Positions 17,329-26,709 of a DNA stretch of 64,000 nt are shown here, piece by piece. Origin of the DNA: Palsa-147 sp963771905 (lineage in GTDB: Bacteria > Acidobacteriota > Terriglobia > Acidiferrales > UBA7541); NCBI GenBank assembly GCA_963771905.1, contig CAVYVI010000009.1, positions 930,001 through 994,000 of the forward strand. The letters run 5' to 3'. Each line of letters begins with the position of its first letter. Position 1 is the first letter of the stretch. The translations under genes and the position numbers were made by a program. The notes below the pieces were generated by a model. It was given only the letters and a program-made list of their open reading frames with translations. It had not been told where the DNA came from and did not search any database.

Positions 17329-18968
17329 AAGCGCGATATCTCATTTTCAGTCTCGGAATGGTGTTCTTGGCGAGCGCGCTTCGGAGCCAGGAATTCAACG
17401 CAACGCTGACGCAAGCGTTGGCCAAGTCCTGGCCGACCTACAATGGCGATTACTCCGGTCGACGATTTAGCGAACTCACGCAAATTAACACCTCCAACGT
17501 GATTTCTCTGTCTTTCGCTTGGATTTGGCGCTCCGACTACAACGCACCTTCGGCCGGCGGTTTCGTCCTTGAGGATACAACGATGAAGGCCACGCCTCTC
17601 GAGGTCGACGGCATACTCTATTTTTCTGAACCAGACAACGCGTGGGCCGTAGACGCCCGCACCGGGCGTCAGCTCTGGCACTATCGGTATCCCCCGAACC
17701 AAGGATTTCATATCGCCAGTCGCGGGATGGCCAAGTACGGCGACTGGCTCTACTTCGAAACCCCTGACGACTACCTGGTTTCGCTCGACGCCCGGACAGG
17801 TAAGGAGCGTTGGCGCGTCGAACTGGCCGACGTCGCTTTGGATTACTATTCGACCATGGCGCCGGTGATCGTGAAGGACCACGTCATCGTTAGCGTCGGC
17901 GGCGACACGCTGGATAATCCTTGTTTCTTGGAAGCACGCGACCCTCGCACAGGGGAGCTACAGTGGAAATGGTACACGGAAGCTCAACCAGGCGATCCTG
18001 AGGCCAAGACGTGGCCCAACGAATTTGCGATGAAGCACGGCGGCGGTGCCCCGTGGCTGCCAGGTACCTACGATCCCAAGTTGAACTTGATCTATTGGAC
18101 GGTCGGAAATCCCAACCCGGTCTATGACGGCGACGGCAGGGTAGGCGATAACCTATGGACCGATTCGATCGTTGCGCTTAACCCTGACACTGGTAAGTTG
18201 GTCTGGTATTTCCAGACTACCAAACACGACACGCACGACTGGGACGCGACCCAGACACCCGTTCTGTTTGACGCCCCCTTCCGCGGACATCCGCGCCAGT
18301 TGCTCGCTCAGGCAAACCGGAATGGTTTTTTCTTCGTGCTGGATCGCACCAACGGCAAGAACCTGCTTACTGTTCCGTTCGTTCGTACCAATTGGTCTCT
18401 GGGCATCAATTCAGCCGGCCAGCCCATTCCTAATCCGGAAAAGGATCCCACCATAGATGGGGCACTTGTGTGCCCGGGTTCCGCAGCGAACTGGCCGGCC
18501 CCGTCTTTCGACCCGCAGACGGGCTTGTTCTATGTGCGTGCCTCAGAAGGCTGCGGCCTGTTCTTTCGAACGACCGAAGGTAAGGGCGAGGGCTTCGCGG
18601 GTAAAGGCCTTGGTGGCGGCCCGTGGAAGATTTGGATTCGTGCCATTGATTATCAAACGGGGAAAATCGTGTGGAGTCATCCCGTCGGAGGAGAATGGGG
18701 CGGCATATTAACCACGGCGAGCGGGCTCCTGTTCAGCGCCGATGCGGAATCAGGAACGCTTCTGGCCTTGGACGCGAAGACAGGCGACACGCTTTGGCAC
18801 GTGTTCGTGAATGATCTTTCAAACAATCCGCCAATTACCTACGAGTTGGACGGACACCAATACGTCTTATTCGGCGTCCGCAATTCGCTATGGGCGTTTC
18901 GGCTGCCGGATAAAGGATTGAGCGCTGACGTAACCAGTCGGCGGGTTCCGGCACACCCTGCGCACTGA
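17325..18968 (+). CDS. PQQ-dependent dehydrogenase (quinoprotein)
   Basis: A 547-aa protein, signal peptide about 1-22. It is an eight-bladed quinoprotein of the methanol/ethanol dehydrogenase type. The start SWPTYNGDYSGRRFSELTQIN is the usual mature N-terminus. Tryptophan-docking repeats recur (DARTGRQLWHYRY, DARTGKERWRVEL, NPDTGKLVWYFQ, DAKTGDTLWHVF). TTKHDTHDWDATQTPVLFD matches the segment bearing the catalytic Asp. It oxidises an alcohol, polyol or sugar in the periplasm and passes electrons to cytochrome c; the substrate is not readable. No PQQ biosynthesis gene is in the window. It is coupled to the upstream diheme cytochrome. Confidence 0.93.
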   Translation: MKARYLIFSLGMVFLASALRSQEFNATLTQALAKSWPTYNGDYSGRRFSELTQINTSNVISLSFAWIWRSDYNAPSAGGFVLEDTTMKATPLEVDGILYFSEPDNAWAVDARTGRQLWHYRYPPNQGFHIASRGMAKYGDWLYFETPDDYLVSLDARTGKERWRVELADVALDYYSTMAPVIVKDHVIVSVGGDTLDNPCFLEARDPRTGELQWKWYTEAQPGDPEAKTWPNEFAMKHGGGAPWLPGTYDPKLNLIYWTVGNPNPVYDGDGRVGDNLWTDSIVALNPDTGKLVWYFQTTKHDTHDWDATQTPVLFDAPFRGHPRQLLAQANRNGFFFVLDRTNGKNLLTVPFVRTNWSLGINSAGQPIPNPEKDPTIDGALVCPGSAANWPAPSFDPQTGLFYVRASEGCGLFFRTTEGKGEGFAGKGLGGGPWKIWIRAIDYQTGKIVWSHPVGGEWGGILTTASGLLFSADAESGTLLALDAKTGDTLWHVFVNDLSNNPPITYELDGHQYVLFGVRNSLWAFRLPDKGLSADVTSRRVPAHPAH

Positions 18969-19008
18969 CGGTTAGCTGTCATCACGTGCCGACGGAGAAC
19001 CAAAACTC

Positions 19009-20157
19009 ATGAAGACCGAGCCGCCCAGCGAAAAACGGGAGGCCACGAACGTGACCGCCAAAAATATCATTCCCGTGCTCGCAAAGGCCTTGGATCTGCT
19101 GGATTGCTTCGATCCTGACGGGCAACCGAAGAACCTCGCCGAGGTTGTACAAAGGACCGGAATCTCGCAGACCACCGCGTACCGCATCCTTTGTACTCTA
19201 TCTTCCCGTGGATATCTTCAGCGCACGGGCACCGAGTACCGGCTCAATCGTCTTCGGCGCAGGCCCGTCGTTGGTTTCGCCAACTGCTCGCGTCAAATCG
19301 CGGTGGCGGTGGATATTCAAGAGAGCGTCGAGACCGCGGCTCGCGCCATGGGTGTCAATCTTCTCCTTTGGGATAATGATCGCAACGCGGAGATTGCGCT
19401 TAAGAACGCGAGGGAGATGGTTAGACATAAGGTCGACATCGCCATCGAGTTTCAACTTTACGAACAAATCGCTCCAGTTATCCTCGATATATTTTCTCGT
19501 GCCGGCATTCCGCTCATCGCTGTGGTCAACCCGATTTATGGAACGCAGTATTTCGGTGTGGACAACTACCGCGCAGGTTTATCTGCCGGAGCCGCGTTAG
19601 GCGAGTACGCGAAGCGGCACTGGCAATCTCCGCCATCGTCCGTTGTGCTGCTCGAGTCGCCGCGTGCCGGGCGCATGGTCCAGAGCCGCCTAGTTGGGGC
19701 GATGCAAGCGCTCGAGGACCGGCTTGGTCCTCTGGACGGGATACCGCTTCATCATCTCAACGGCGACGGTGAAAGAGAGCCCTCCCGAATAGCGACGGCA
19801 AACTATTTGCGAGGGCGATCACCAAAGCGAGTCATGATCATCGCCATCAATGACGAGAGCGCGATCGGCGCTGCGGAAGCGACCGAGCGCCTGCGAGCGC
19901 GCGGAGAAATCGTGATGGTCAGTTACGGCGGCAGCGCCGAGATTCTGGAATTGATCGACGCCCAAACCACCCCCTGCGTTGGCACCGTCTCCTTTCACGC
20001 CGAAAATTATGGCCCGGCTCTGCTTAATTTTGCCTTGCCTTCCTCTCAGCACCGGGCTGCCGGACCCGCATGCTACATTCCTCACGAGTATCTGGATAAG
20101 GAATCCTTGGCAGTCAAGTCACAACGCGTTTCTGTTTTAGGGATGGATCACATATAG
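19009..20157 (+). CDS. Regulator fusing an IclR-type winged helix to a sugar-binding domain
   Basis: A 382-aa protein. Residues about 22-77 (VLAKALDLLDCF...NLAEVVQRTGISQTTAYRILCTLSSRGYLQR) are an IclR-type winged helix. From about residue 86 (RPVVGFANCSRQIAVAVDIQESVETAARAMGVNLLL) it becomes a ribose-binding/LacI-type periplasmic-binding fold with FGVDNYRAG and IIAINDESAIGAAEATE. Normal IclR proteins have a GAF-like effector domain, and normal LacI proteins have a different HTH. It probably senses a sugar and controls the surrounding genes. ATG 19009 has GGAG 11 nt upstream. It lies 40 nt after the PQQ gene in the same direction. Confidence 0.85.
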   Translation: MKTEPPSEKREATNVTAKNIIPVLAKALDLLDCFDPDGQPKNLAEVVQRTGISQTTAYRILCTLSSRGYLQRTGTEYRLNRLRRRPVVGFANCSRQIAVAVDIQESVETAARAMGVNLLLWDNDRNAEIALKNAREMVRHKVDIAIEFQLYEQIAPVILDIFSRAGIPLIAVVNPIYGTQYFGVDNYRAGLSAGAALGEYAKRHWQSPPSSVVLLESPRAGRMVQSRLVGAMQALEDRLGPLDGIPLHHLNGDGEREPSRIATANYLRGRSPKRVMIIAINDESAIGAAEATERLRARGEIVMVSYGGSAEILELIDAQTTPCVGTVSFHAENYGPALLNFALPSSQHRAAGPACYIPHEYLDKESLAVKSQRVSVLGMDHI

Positions 20158-20319
20158 GAGCGGTTTCAAAAGACGCTTGTGGTGAGCCGGCAGTCAACGC
20201 GCCCCGCGATGGGCTGAGTGTATGGTCGCGCGAATTATACTTTCTCGGTGGACTGTTCTCGGGCTGCTCGGGGCGTCGCGCGTCATGTCTGAGATTTGGT
20301 CGCCAAGACAGGTGCTTTG

Positions 20320-21336
20320 GTGAAAACGGAGACAAGCCCTCCAACAGCAGACAGCAAACTTGATCAGCTCCGTCTGCTGGCTGACAACACAGGCCGCTTG
20401 ATGGTGATCGCCGTAGATCATCGCGCCAACTTGCGCGCCGCGTTATCGAGTGCTGCGGGACGGGACGTCGGCGCCGGCGAGTTAATCGAGTTCAAACGCG
20501 CTGTCGTCCGCACCCTTTCCACTGGGTGCTCTGCGGCACTGCTCGATCCGGAGTACGGATTGCCAGCTGCACAGCTGCGTGCATCCAACTGCGGTCTACT
20601 GTTGGCATACGAGAAAAGTGGCTACGACAATGCCCGGCCCGGCCGGCGTCCGGACCTTCTGACGAATCAGTCTGTGTTCCGACTCCGAGAGGCTGGGGCG
20701 CAGGCCATCAAGCTCTTGCTGCATTACAGCAATCTTGAAGACTCATCAGTCAACGAAGAAAAAATGGCCTTTGTAGAACGTGTCGGAGCGGAATGCCACG
20801 CTCATCTACTCCCCTTTTTTCTCGAAATAATAACCTACGATTCAACCGGCAGCTTGTCGCCGATTGAACTCGCTCGCCGCCGCCCGGCGCTGATCGGCGC
20901 AGCTGTCTCTGAATTTTCACGGCCGCGCTACTTTGTGGATGTGCTCAAGCTGGAACTGCCCGTCGCGGCCAATCTCTTGAAAGGTGCCTTCGGCGAAGGC
21001 TCGGAGGGACTGTCGCGCGCCGAGGCGCTACGCCAAACCCGCCAAGCGCTGGCCTCGGCGCGGCAACCGGTCGTCTTCCTAAGCGGCGGTGTGAGCGTAA
21101 ACGAGTTCATCGCCGGTATCGAGCTCGCCGCCGAGTCCGGCATTTCATTCCACGGGGCGCTCTGCGGCCGCGCCATTTGGAACGGGGGTATCGAAGCCTA
21201 TGCTCGAGCCGGAGCGCGGAACGGAGCCGAAGCTCGACTTGAGCGATGGCTGTCGGAGGAAGGCGCCGCCAATCTCGCTGCGGTGCGCACCTGCTTGGCT
21301 CGGCATGCCACTCCGCTGCCATCTGGCGTCGCGTAA
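20320..21336 (+). CDS. LacD-family (tagatose-bisphosphate-type) aldolase
   Basis: A 338-aa class I TIM-barrel aldolase of the LacD type. Motifs are VIAVDHRANLRAAL, ALLDPEYGLPAA, LLAYEKSGYDNAR, GAQAIKLLLHYS (the Lys here aligns with the Schiff-base lysine in my reading), PFFLEIITYD and VVFLSGGVSVNEF. It would cleave a ketose bisphosphate or a related 6-phospho-keto-acid. Together with the adjacent IolC-like kinase it can form a phosphorylate-then-cleave pair. I use GTG 20320; TTG 20296 is in frame but lacks a ribosome site. The 160-nt gap after the regulator suggests its own promoter. Confidence 0.8.
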   Translation: MKTETSPPTADSKLDQLRLLADNTGRLMVIAVDHRANLRAALSSAAGRDVGAGELIEFKRAVVRTLSTGCSAALLDPEYGLPAAQLRASNCGLLLAYEKSGYDNARPGRRPDLLTNQSVFRLREAGAQAIKLLLHYSNLEDSSVNEEKMAFVERVGAECHAHLLPFFLEIITYDSTGSLSPIELARRRPALIGAAVSEFSRPRYFVDVLKLELPVAANLLKGAFGEGSEGLSRAEALRQTRQALASARQPVVFLSGGVSVNEFIAGIELAAESGISFHGALCGRAIWNGGIEAYARAGARNGAEARLERWLSEEGAANLAAVRTCLARHATPLPSGVA

Positions 21337-21453
21337 GCAGAAGTGGCAATTACGCGTCGAACGCCGCAAGACAAAAAAAGGATTTGAAACTCGCGCCTGG
21401 AGAAAATCCTGGCGGAGCACTCGGGCCACAGCTTCACTTTGGCCAAAGGACCA

Positions 21454-22548
21454 ATGCCGAAAGAACGTGTTGAAGTGATAAAGCCAGTTGCGAGGCGCAT
21501 TGCGCCGTCCGGAGCTCGCCCGAAGATCGCAAGCCCCCTTGCAGATCGGGCACGGCGAGCGATTGTACTGGGTCGCGTAGGGTACGATCTAAATTCGGAA
21601 GAGCTAGGAATCGCGTTGGACCGCGTCCGGCATTTTCGCGCCGGTTTGGGCGGCTCGAGCGCAAATATCGCGGTTGGCCTCGCCCGTCTGAAGTGGCACG
21701 TGACCATGTTGGGTGCCGTTTCAGATGACGCGCTCGGCCGTTTCGTAGTATCCGAGCTTGCTGCTGAGGGTGTAGATGTTGGCGCTGTGCAGCTCGTTCG
21801 TGGCCACAACACGTCACTCGCTCTAAATCAGGTCGCGCCTCCTTTTGGGGCAGAGCAAGTTTTTTATCGATGCCGGCCCGCCGATGCTGCTTTGGTCTGG
21901 GACCGGCGCATGGCGGCAAAATTAACCAGGCGGAAAATTGCGTTCGATGGTCCGACCCTATTCGTGACGAACGGCACAAGCCTCTGCTCGGAAGGCAGCC
22001 GCGTCGCCACCAAGCGCGCTCTGCAGACCGCACGTGCGGCCGGTATGACCACGGTCCTCGATGTGGATTACCGCGCTTCCTCTTGGAGCTCACCTACCAA
22101 CGCCGGCAACGCCTGCCGCGCTGTCTGGCCTTGGGTCGATATCCTGCTCGCCAATGCCGACGAGATGCGCCTACTTGCGCCTCGTGCAGCACGTGCCGCG
22201 GGCGTTGAGGATCGCGTCGCAGCTAGCGCGTTGCGGCGAGGAGTTCAAATTGTGGTCTGGAAGCGGGGCGCTGCGGGCTCTGTGGCATTCACCGCCGCAG
22301 GGCGGACCGCTGTCCCTGCCGCGCCCGTAACGGTCGTCAGCACCAATGGAGCTGGGGACGGATTCGCGGCCGGTTTTCTTACCGCGTACGGCCGCGGTTT
22401 GGGTGTGACCGATTGTCTGCGCTATGGCAACGCCGCTGCTGGTTGGGTCGTTGCCCACGCTGGTTGCGCCGAAGCCATGCCTCGACCGGCCGACTTAGAG
22501 CGAAGTTTAGCTGCGGCCGGATCGAATCCCGCGGCCAAAAAATCGTAA
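21454..22548 (+). CDS. PfkB-family carbohydrate kinase, IolC-like
   Basis: A 364-aa ribokinase-fold kinase. Signatures are GLGGSSANIAVGLARL (substrate-binding glycines) and VVSTNGAGDGFAAGFLTAYG (ATP/anion-hole motif with catalytic Asp). The N-terminal AIVLGRVGYDLNSEE and TTVLDVDYRASSWSS resemble IolC, 5-dehydro-2-deoxygluconokinase. In inositol breakdown IolC makes the substrate of an aldolase, and a LacD-type aldolase sits just upstream here. The true substrate is not proven. ATG 21454 has AAAGGA directly upstream; TTG 21439 is the alternative. Confidence 0.82.
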   Translation: MPKERVEVIKPVARRIAPSGARPKIASPLADRARRAIVLGRVGYDLNSEELGIALDRVRHFRAGLGGSSANIAVGLARLKWHVTMLGAVSDDALGRFVVSELAAEGVDVGAVQLVRGHNTSLALNQVAPPFGAEQVFYRCRPADAALVWDRRMAAKLTRRKIAFDGPTLFVTNGTSLCSEGSRVATKRALQTARAAGMTTVLDVDYRASSWSSPTNAGNACRAVWPWVDILLANADEMRLLAPRAARAAGVEDRVAASALRRGVQIVVWKRGAAGSVAFTAAGRTAVPAAPVTVVSTNGAGDGFAAGFLTAYGRGLGVTDCLRYGNAAAGWVVAHAGCAEAMPRPADLERSLAAAGSNPAAKKS

Positions 22549-22678
22549 GCCGCGGCTCCCAATATTCGCTAAGCGATCATAGCGGTGATGGGCCGCGCCA
22601 TTTACTTCGCCTATTCCAGATTTCGTTCTGGCTTGAAAGACAATTTACATTCAGGCACGGAAGCGGCGCAGTGCCGCC

Positions 22679-24172
22679 TCAGAATTTTCGCGTTTCCTGC
22701 CGCGACCAGCGTTCGATTACGACCTTCGATTCCGTGTAAAACTCCACCGCGTCTCGGCCTTGCCCGTGCAAAATTCCGAAGAAGCTCTCTTTCCATCCGC
22801 TGAACGGGAAATACGCCATCGGCGCGGCGACGCCAATATTGATGCCGATGTTTCCCGCGGGCGCTTCGTAGCGGAAACGCCGTGCCGCCGCCCCGCTCGT
22901 GGTGAACAGCGACGCCTGATTTCCATACGGACTTCGCCGCAAGAAATCCATCGCTTCGTCGATGGAATTCGCATGAATCAGGCTCAGCACCGGACCAAAA
23001 ATCTCGGTGTGCGCGAGTTGGCTCGAAGACGCCAGCCCGTCCAGAATGGTCGGCTTCAGGAAATTGCCTGCTTCATGGCTCGGAATCTTCGTGTTGCGGC
23101 CATCCACGATCGGCTTGGCGCCTTCGCCGACACCCGTCGCAATCAAAGATTCGATACGCTGCTTGCTTTCGCGCGTAATCACGGGTCCCATTTGAACGCC
23201 GGCGTCCAGGCCGTTGCCCACGCGAATCGCGGAAGCCGCGTTTGCAATCTGATCCCGGAAAGTCTTCTGGGCTTCTCCAATCGTGATCGCCACGGAAACC
23301 GCCAGGCACCGCTGTCCCGCGCAGCCAAATGCGCTATCGCTGATGATCTGCGTGGCCAGCTCCATATCAGCGTCGGGCAGCACGATTACATGATTCTTCG
23401 CGCCCCCTTGACACTGCATGCGCTTACCGCTTGCTGCAGACCGCGCGTACACATGTTTCGCTACCGGCGTCGACCCGACGAAGCTAATCGCTCGCACCTG
23501 CGGATGGTCGCAAAGCGCGTCGACAACCGTGCGCCCGCCATTCACGAGATTCGCGACGCCTTTCGGCAGCCCGGTCTTCTCGATCAGTTCGACTGCGCGA
23601 CGCATCGTCAGCGGCACGCGCTCCGACGGTTTCAAAACAAGCGTGTTGCCGCACGCGATCGCATACGGAAGAAACCAGAACGGAATCATTGCCGGAAAAT
23701 TGAACGGCGTGATCGCGGCGACCACTCCCAACGGTTGCCGGATCAGCGTTTCATCCACTCCCGGAGTGACATCTTCCAGGTTGTAGCCCTGCATCATCAT
23801 CGGAATACCGCACGCGACCTCGACATTTTCGATCCCGCGCCGCAGCTCGGCCTTCGCCTCGGCGAATGTCTTTCCATTCTCGAGCGTGGTCAGCTTCGCA
23901 ATCTCATCAACATGCTCTTCGAGCAGGTTCTTGAGCTTGAAAAGATACTGCACTCGCTCTCCGGGCGGGGTGCGGCGCCAGGCGGGAAACGCAGCGGCAG
24001 CGGCCTGTACTGCGGCGTCGACATCTGCGTTCGTGGAAAGAGGCGTGCGCGCCAGGACCTCATTGGTCGCGGGATTCACAACGTCCACAAATTCCGACGT
24101 CCCGGATCGTCGCCAGGCCCCGGCCACGTAATTCTCCAGGTCAGGGGCTTGCGTTGTTACCGAACCGCGCAT
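22679..24172 (-). CDS. mmsA: Methylmalonate-semialdehyde dehydrogenase (CoA-acylating)
   Basis: A 497-aa ALDH-superfamily protein with the MmsA/IolA signature. It has NFPAMIPFWFLPYAIACGNTLVLKPSE, MQCQGGAKNH, catalytic Cys in FGCAGQRCLA, and SLFTTSGAAARRFR plus INIGVAAPMAYFPFSGWKESFFG near the end. It converts malonic or methylmalonic semialdehyde to acetyl- or propionyl-CoA with NAD, in valine or inositol breakdown. It is convergent with the kinase gene and could finish an inositol-like pathway, though it is not in the same operon. ATG 24172 has GGAG at a suitable distance. Confidence 0.93.
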   Translation of the reverse strand: MRGSVTTQAPDLENYVAGAWRRSGTSEFVDVVNPATNEVLARTPLSTNADVDAAVQAAAAAFPAWRRTPPGERVQYLFKLKNLLEEHVDEIAKLTTLENGKTFAEAKAELRRGIENVEVACGIPMMMQGYNLEDVTPGVDETLIRQPLGVVAAITPFNFPAMIPFWFLPYAIACGNTLVLKPSERVPLTMRRAVELIEKTGLPKGVANLVNGGRTVVDALCDHPQVRAISFVGSTPVAKHVYARSAASGKRMQCQGGAKNHVIVLPDADMELATQIISDSAFGCAGQRCLAVSVAITIGEAQKTFRDQIANAASAIRVGNGLDAGVQMGPVITRESKQRIESLIATGVGEGAKPIVDGRNTKIPSHEAGNFLKPTILDGLASSSQLAHTEIFGPVLSLIHANSIDEAMDFLRRSPYGNQASLFTTSGAAARRFRYEAPAGNIGINIGVAAPMAYFPFSGWKESFFGILHGQGRDAVEFYTESKVVIERWSRQETRKF

Positions 24173-24442
24173 GCGTTACTCCTTGACCGGCGCGGCGGAA
24201 TCTGTCCGGCCGCACCTGCTTTGCTCGAAAATATTCTCTCTCGAGACAGCTTACCAAAAAAGTTTAGGCCTTGCTCAATGCGCTTCCGCTTCTGCGAGAT
24301 CATGCCCAAATTGCCCCGCTGACAGCTTCCTTAACAACATTCGGACAAATTTCCCTCTACCCGGCGCGCGGTAGAATTGCCTTCGGTAGACGAAAGTGGG
24401 CTCGCATCATCGCAAGAATTTGTTTCTGAGAGGAGTTCCCAC

Positions 24443-24643
24443 GTGAAGCCAGGTGCAACTAATTCCCATGGCTTAGCGTGCGGCCAGATAAAGACTTTAT
24501 ACGGCTTGACGGGCCAGCCGCCGTCTCTCGGCTACAAAGAGTGCGATGGATGTGGCGGCAGCGGTCGAAGCCCATCGGTGACGATCGTGACGATCGCGTG
24601 CGCGCAATGCTCTGGGACCGGGCGAATCAAACTATGCGATTAA
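24443..24643 (+). CDS. Small DnaJ-type zinc-finger protein
   Basis: 66 aa from GTG 24443, with AGGAG 6 nt upstream. The C-terminal half has CDGCGGSGRS and CAQCSGTGRI, two CxxCxGxG repeats as in the DnaJ cysteine-rich region. They would bind one zinc ion. No J domain is present. The role is unknown; such mini-fingers may act in protein folding or redox handling. It is divergent from mmsA. Confidence 0.6.
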   Translation: MKPGATNSHGLACGQIKTLYGLTGQPPSLGYKECDGCGGSGRSPSVTIVTIACAQCSGTGRIKLCD

Positions 24644-24646
24644 GCG

Positions 24647-24850
24647 ATGCTGCTGAACGTTTTCGCGAACGAAATCGCTTTTACCCGAGTGCGAAAGCAT
24701 GACAAGTTGGAGACGGGGACCACGGTTATCCAAGTCGGCGAACATTTGATTTTGTGGTTCGATGCTGGCGGGACCCTTCTTCGGATGGAGTTTATCGACG
24801 AGCGTCAGCAGGGTCGAGGCGATTTGTTCTTCAAGGTCACGCGTGCTTAG
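24647..24850 (+). CDS. Hypothetical small protein
   Basis: A 67-aa frame that begins 3 nt after the preceding stop, which favours translational coupling. The sequence (EIAFTRVRKHDKLETGTTVIQVGEHLILWFDAGGTLLRMEFID) looks like a small beta-rich domain. I do not recognise the family. It has no signal peptide or membrane segment. Confidence 0.35.
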   Translation: MLLNVFANEIAFTRVRKHDKLETGTTVIQVGEHLILWFDAGGTLLRMEFIDERQQGRGDLFFKVTRA

Positions 24851-25019
24851 CGAGCCCTCGATGTTTCGACGCCGCGCAGCTCAGCTAGGAGCAGATTTTG
24901 GATGCTCCACATTGCGATCCATCTCCTCGAACTCTGTATGCTTCGACCCGTCATCCTGGATTTCTGCTGCGACGATCGAGTGGGGATGCGATTTCCCTGG
25001 GGCTCCCCGACCGCTGAGA

Positions 25020-26414
25020 CTAGCTCTGGCCGCCGCCAAGTTCGCGCACAATCGCGCCGACGAACGATTTGGCGTCGCCGAATAGCATGAGCGTCTTGTC
25101 GAGATAATAAAGCGGATTATCAATGCCCGCGAAACCGGGGCTCATGCTGCGCTTAATCACCATCACGGTGCGAGCCTTGTCCACGTCGAGGATCGGCATT
25201 CCGTAGATCGGGCTCGAAGCATCGCTGCGCGCCGAAGGATTCGTCACGTCATTTGCGCCAATCACCAGCGCAACATCCGCTTGCGGAAATTCACCGTTCA
25301 CCTCATCCATGTCCAGAAGCTTGTCGTAAGGAATGTCTGCCTCGGCGAGCAGGACGTTCATGTGTCCGGGCATCCGTCCGGCGACCGGATGAATGGCGAA
25401 CTTCACGTCCACGCCGCGCTTGCTGAGCGAGTCATAGAGTTCGCGGACTTTGTGTTGCGCCTGCGCCACAGCCATTCCGTAGCCGGGAACGATAATTACC
25501 TTGTTGGCCGCGGCCAGGATCGCGGCCGCTTCTTCCGCGGTAGCGCTGCGCACCGGGCGAGCCTCGTGCGCGGCTGTTCCGGCAACCTGCTCCTGTCCAA
25601 ATGCGCCGAATAGGACGTTGGTGAACGAGCGATTCATCGCTTTCGACATGTTCACTGAGAGAATGAAGCCCGAGGCGCCGTCGAGCGCGCCCGCAATGAT
25701 CAGCAACTTGCTATCGAGCACGAAACCCATGGCCGCCGCGGAAAGTCCGGCGTAGGAATTCAGCAACGAAATAACGGTGGGCATATCGGCGCCGCCGATC
25801 GGAATAATCATCAGCACGCCGAACACGAGAGGAATCACGAGCATCACGGGAAACAAATGGATGTGCCCAGGATCATGGACAAGATACGCCGCGATGCCGA
25901 CGGCGACCCCCAGCAGCGAGAGATTCACGAGGTTTTGGCCCTTATACGTGATCGGCCGCTGTGGCAGGACTTCTTGCAGTTTTCCGGCGGCCATGAGGCT
26001 GCCCGTAAACGTTAACGCCCCGAGGATGACCTCCACTGAAAGCACGGACATCGTGAAGCGTGGCACGGCCGGCGCACGCAAATAGAACTCCGCTGTTCCG
26101 ACCAGCGTCACGCAGAATGCGCCGAACGCATGGCTCAACGCCGTCCGCTGCGGCACCGCAGTCATATGCACCATTCCGAGCGGCACGCCGATGATAGAGC
26201 CGAGCACCAGCGCGATCGCAATCCATTTGTACTCGACGATGCCCTGATGCAGCAGGGTTCCGCCGATGGCGAGCGCCATGCCAATTTCGCCGGCACGCAC
26301 TCCGCGCCGCGCCGTCGCCGGCGTTCTCATCCAAACGAGAGCAAGGATGAAGAGCGCCGTGGCGACCAAATAAATGATCTCAATGAAGGTGGCAGTTCCA
26401 GGCCAGTTGGTCAT
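25020..26414 (-). CDS. pntB: NAD(P) transhydrogenase subunit beta
   Basis: A 464-aa protein. About nine membrane segments in residues 1-265 form part of the proton channel. A C-terminal NADP(H)-binding domain III follows (VIIVPGYGMAVAQAQHKVREL, FAIHPVAGRMPGHMNVLLAEADIPYD, VALVIGANDVTNPSARSD, VMVIKRSMSPGFAGIDNPLYY). It couples proton entry to hydride transfer from NADH to NADP+ in the inner membrane. It overlaps pntA2 by 1 nt (TAATG). It is last in a three-gene operon, with the alpha subunit split in two as in many non-enteric bacteria. Confidence 0.96.
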   Translation of the reverse strand: MTNWPGTATFIEIIYLVATALFILALVWMRTPATARRGVRAGEIGMALAIGGTLLHQGIVEYKWIAIALVLGSIIGVPLGMVHMTAVPQRTALSHAFGAFCVTLVGTAEFYLRAPAVPRFTMSVLSVEVILGALTFTGSLMAAGKLQEVLPQRPITYKGQNLVNLSLLGVAVGIAAYLVHDPGHIHLFPVMLVIPLVFGVLMIIPIGGADMPTVISLLNSYAGLSAAAMGFVLDSKLLIIAGALDGASGFILSVNMSKAMNRSFTNVLFGAFGQEQVAGTAAHEARPVRSATAEEAAAILAAANKVIIVPGYGMAVAQAQHKVRELYDSLSKRGVDVKFAIHPVAGRMPGHMNVLLAEADIPYDKLLDMDEVNGEFPQADVALVIGANDVTNPSARSDASSPIYGMPILDVDKARTVMVIKRSMSPGFAGIDNPLYYLDKTLMLFGDAKSFVGAIVRELGGGQS

Positions 26415-26707
26415 TATTTCTTCGGGCCGCTGGTTTTGAACATCTTGAGCATGCGATCGGTGATCAGGAATCCGCCTACGACGTTGCTGGTTGCGGCGAT
26501 TATCGCGAGTGTTCCCAGGACCGTCGAGAGCGTGCTACGGTGCTCTCCGGTCAGGATGATCGCCCCGACGACCGCGATGGCGTCGAGTGCGTTCGTGAGT
26601 GACATAAGCGGCGTGTGCAGCAGCGGAGAAATCTGGCGAATGACCTCAAAACCTATGAATCCCGCGAGCATAAAGACGTAAAGGCTGGTGAGCAAATCCA
26701 TCTTCAT
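26414..26707 (-). CDS. pntA2: NAD(P) transhydrogenase subunit alpha, membrane part
   Basis: A 97-aa membrane subunit with three to four hydrophobic helices. LLTSLYVFMLAGFIGFEVI and the HTPLMSLTNALDAIAVVGAI segment are typical of the PntA C-terminal membrane domain. It sits between pntA1 and pntB with 2-nt and minus 1-nt spacing. It is needed for the proton channel. Confidence 0.95.
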   Translation of the reverse strand: MKMDLLTSLYVFMLAGFIGFEVIRQISPLLHTPLMSLTNALDAIAVVGAIILTGEHRSTLSTVLGTLAIIAATSNVVGGFLITDRMLKMFKTSGPKK

Positions 26708-26709
26708 GA

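Noticed and set aside
22760..24322. 520-aa open frame on the plus strand
   Set aside because: It is the antisense shadow of mmsA, whose ALDH motifs are unmistakable.
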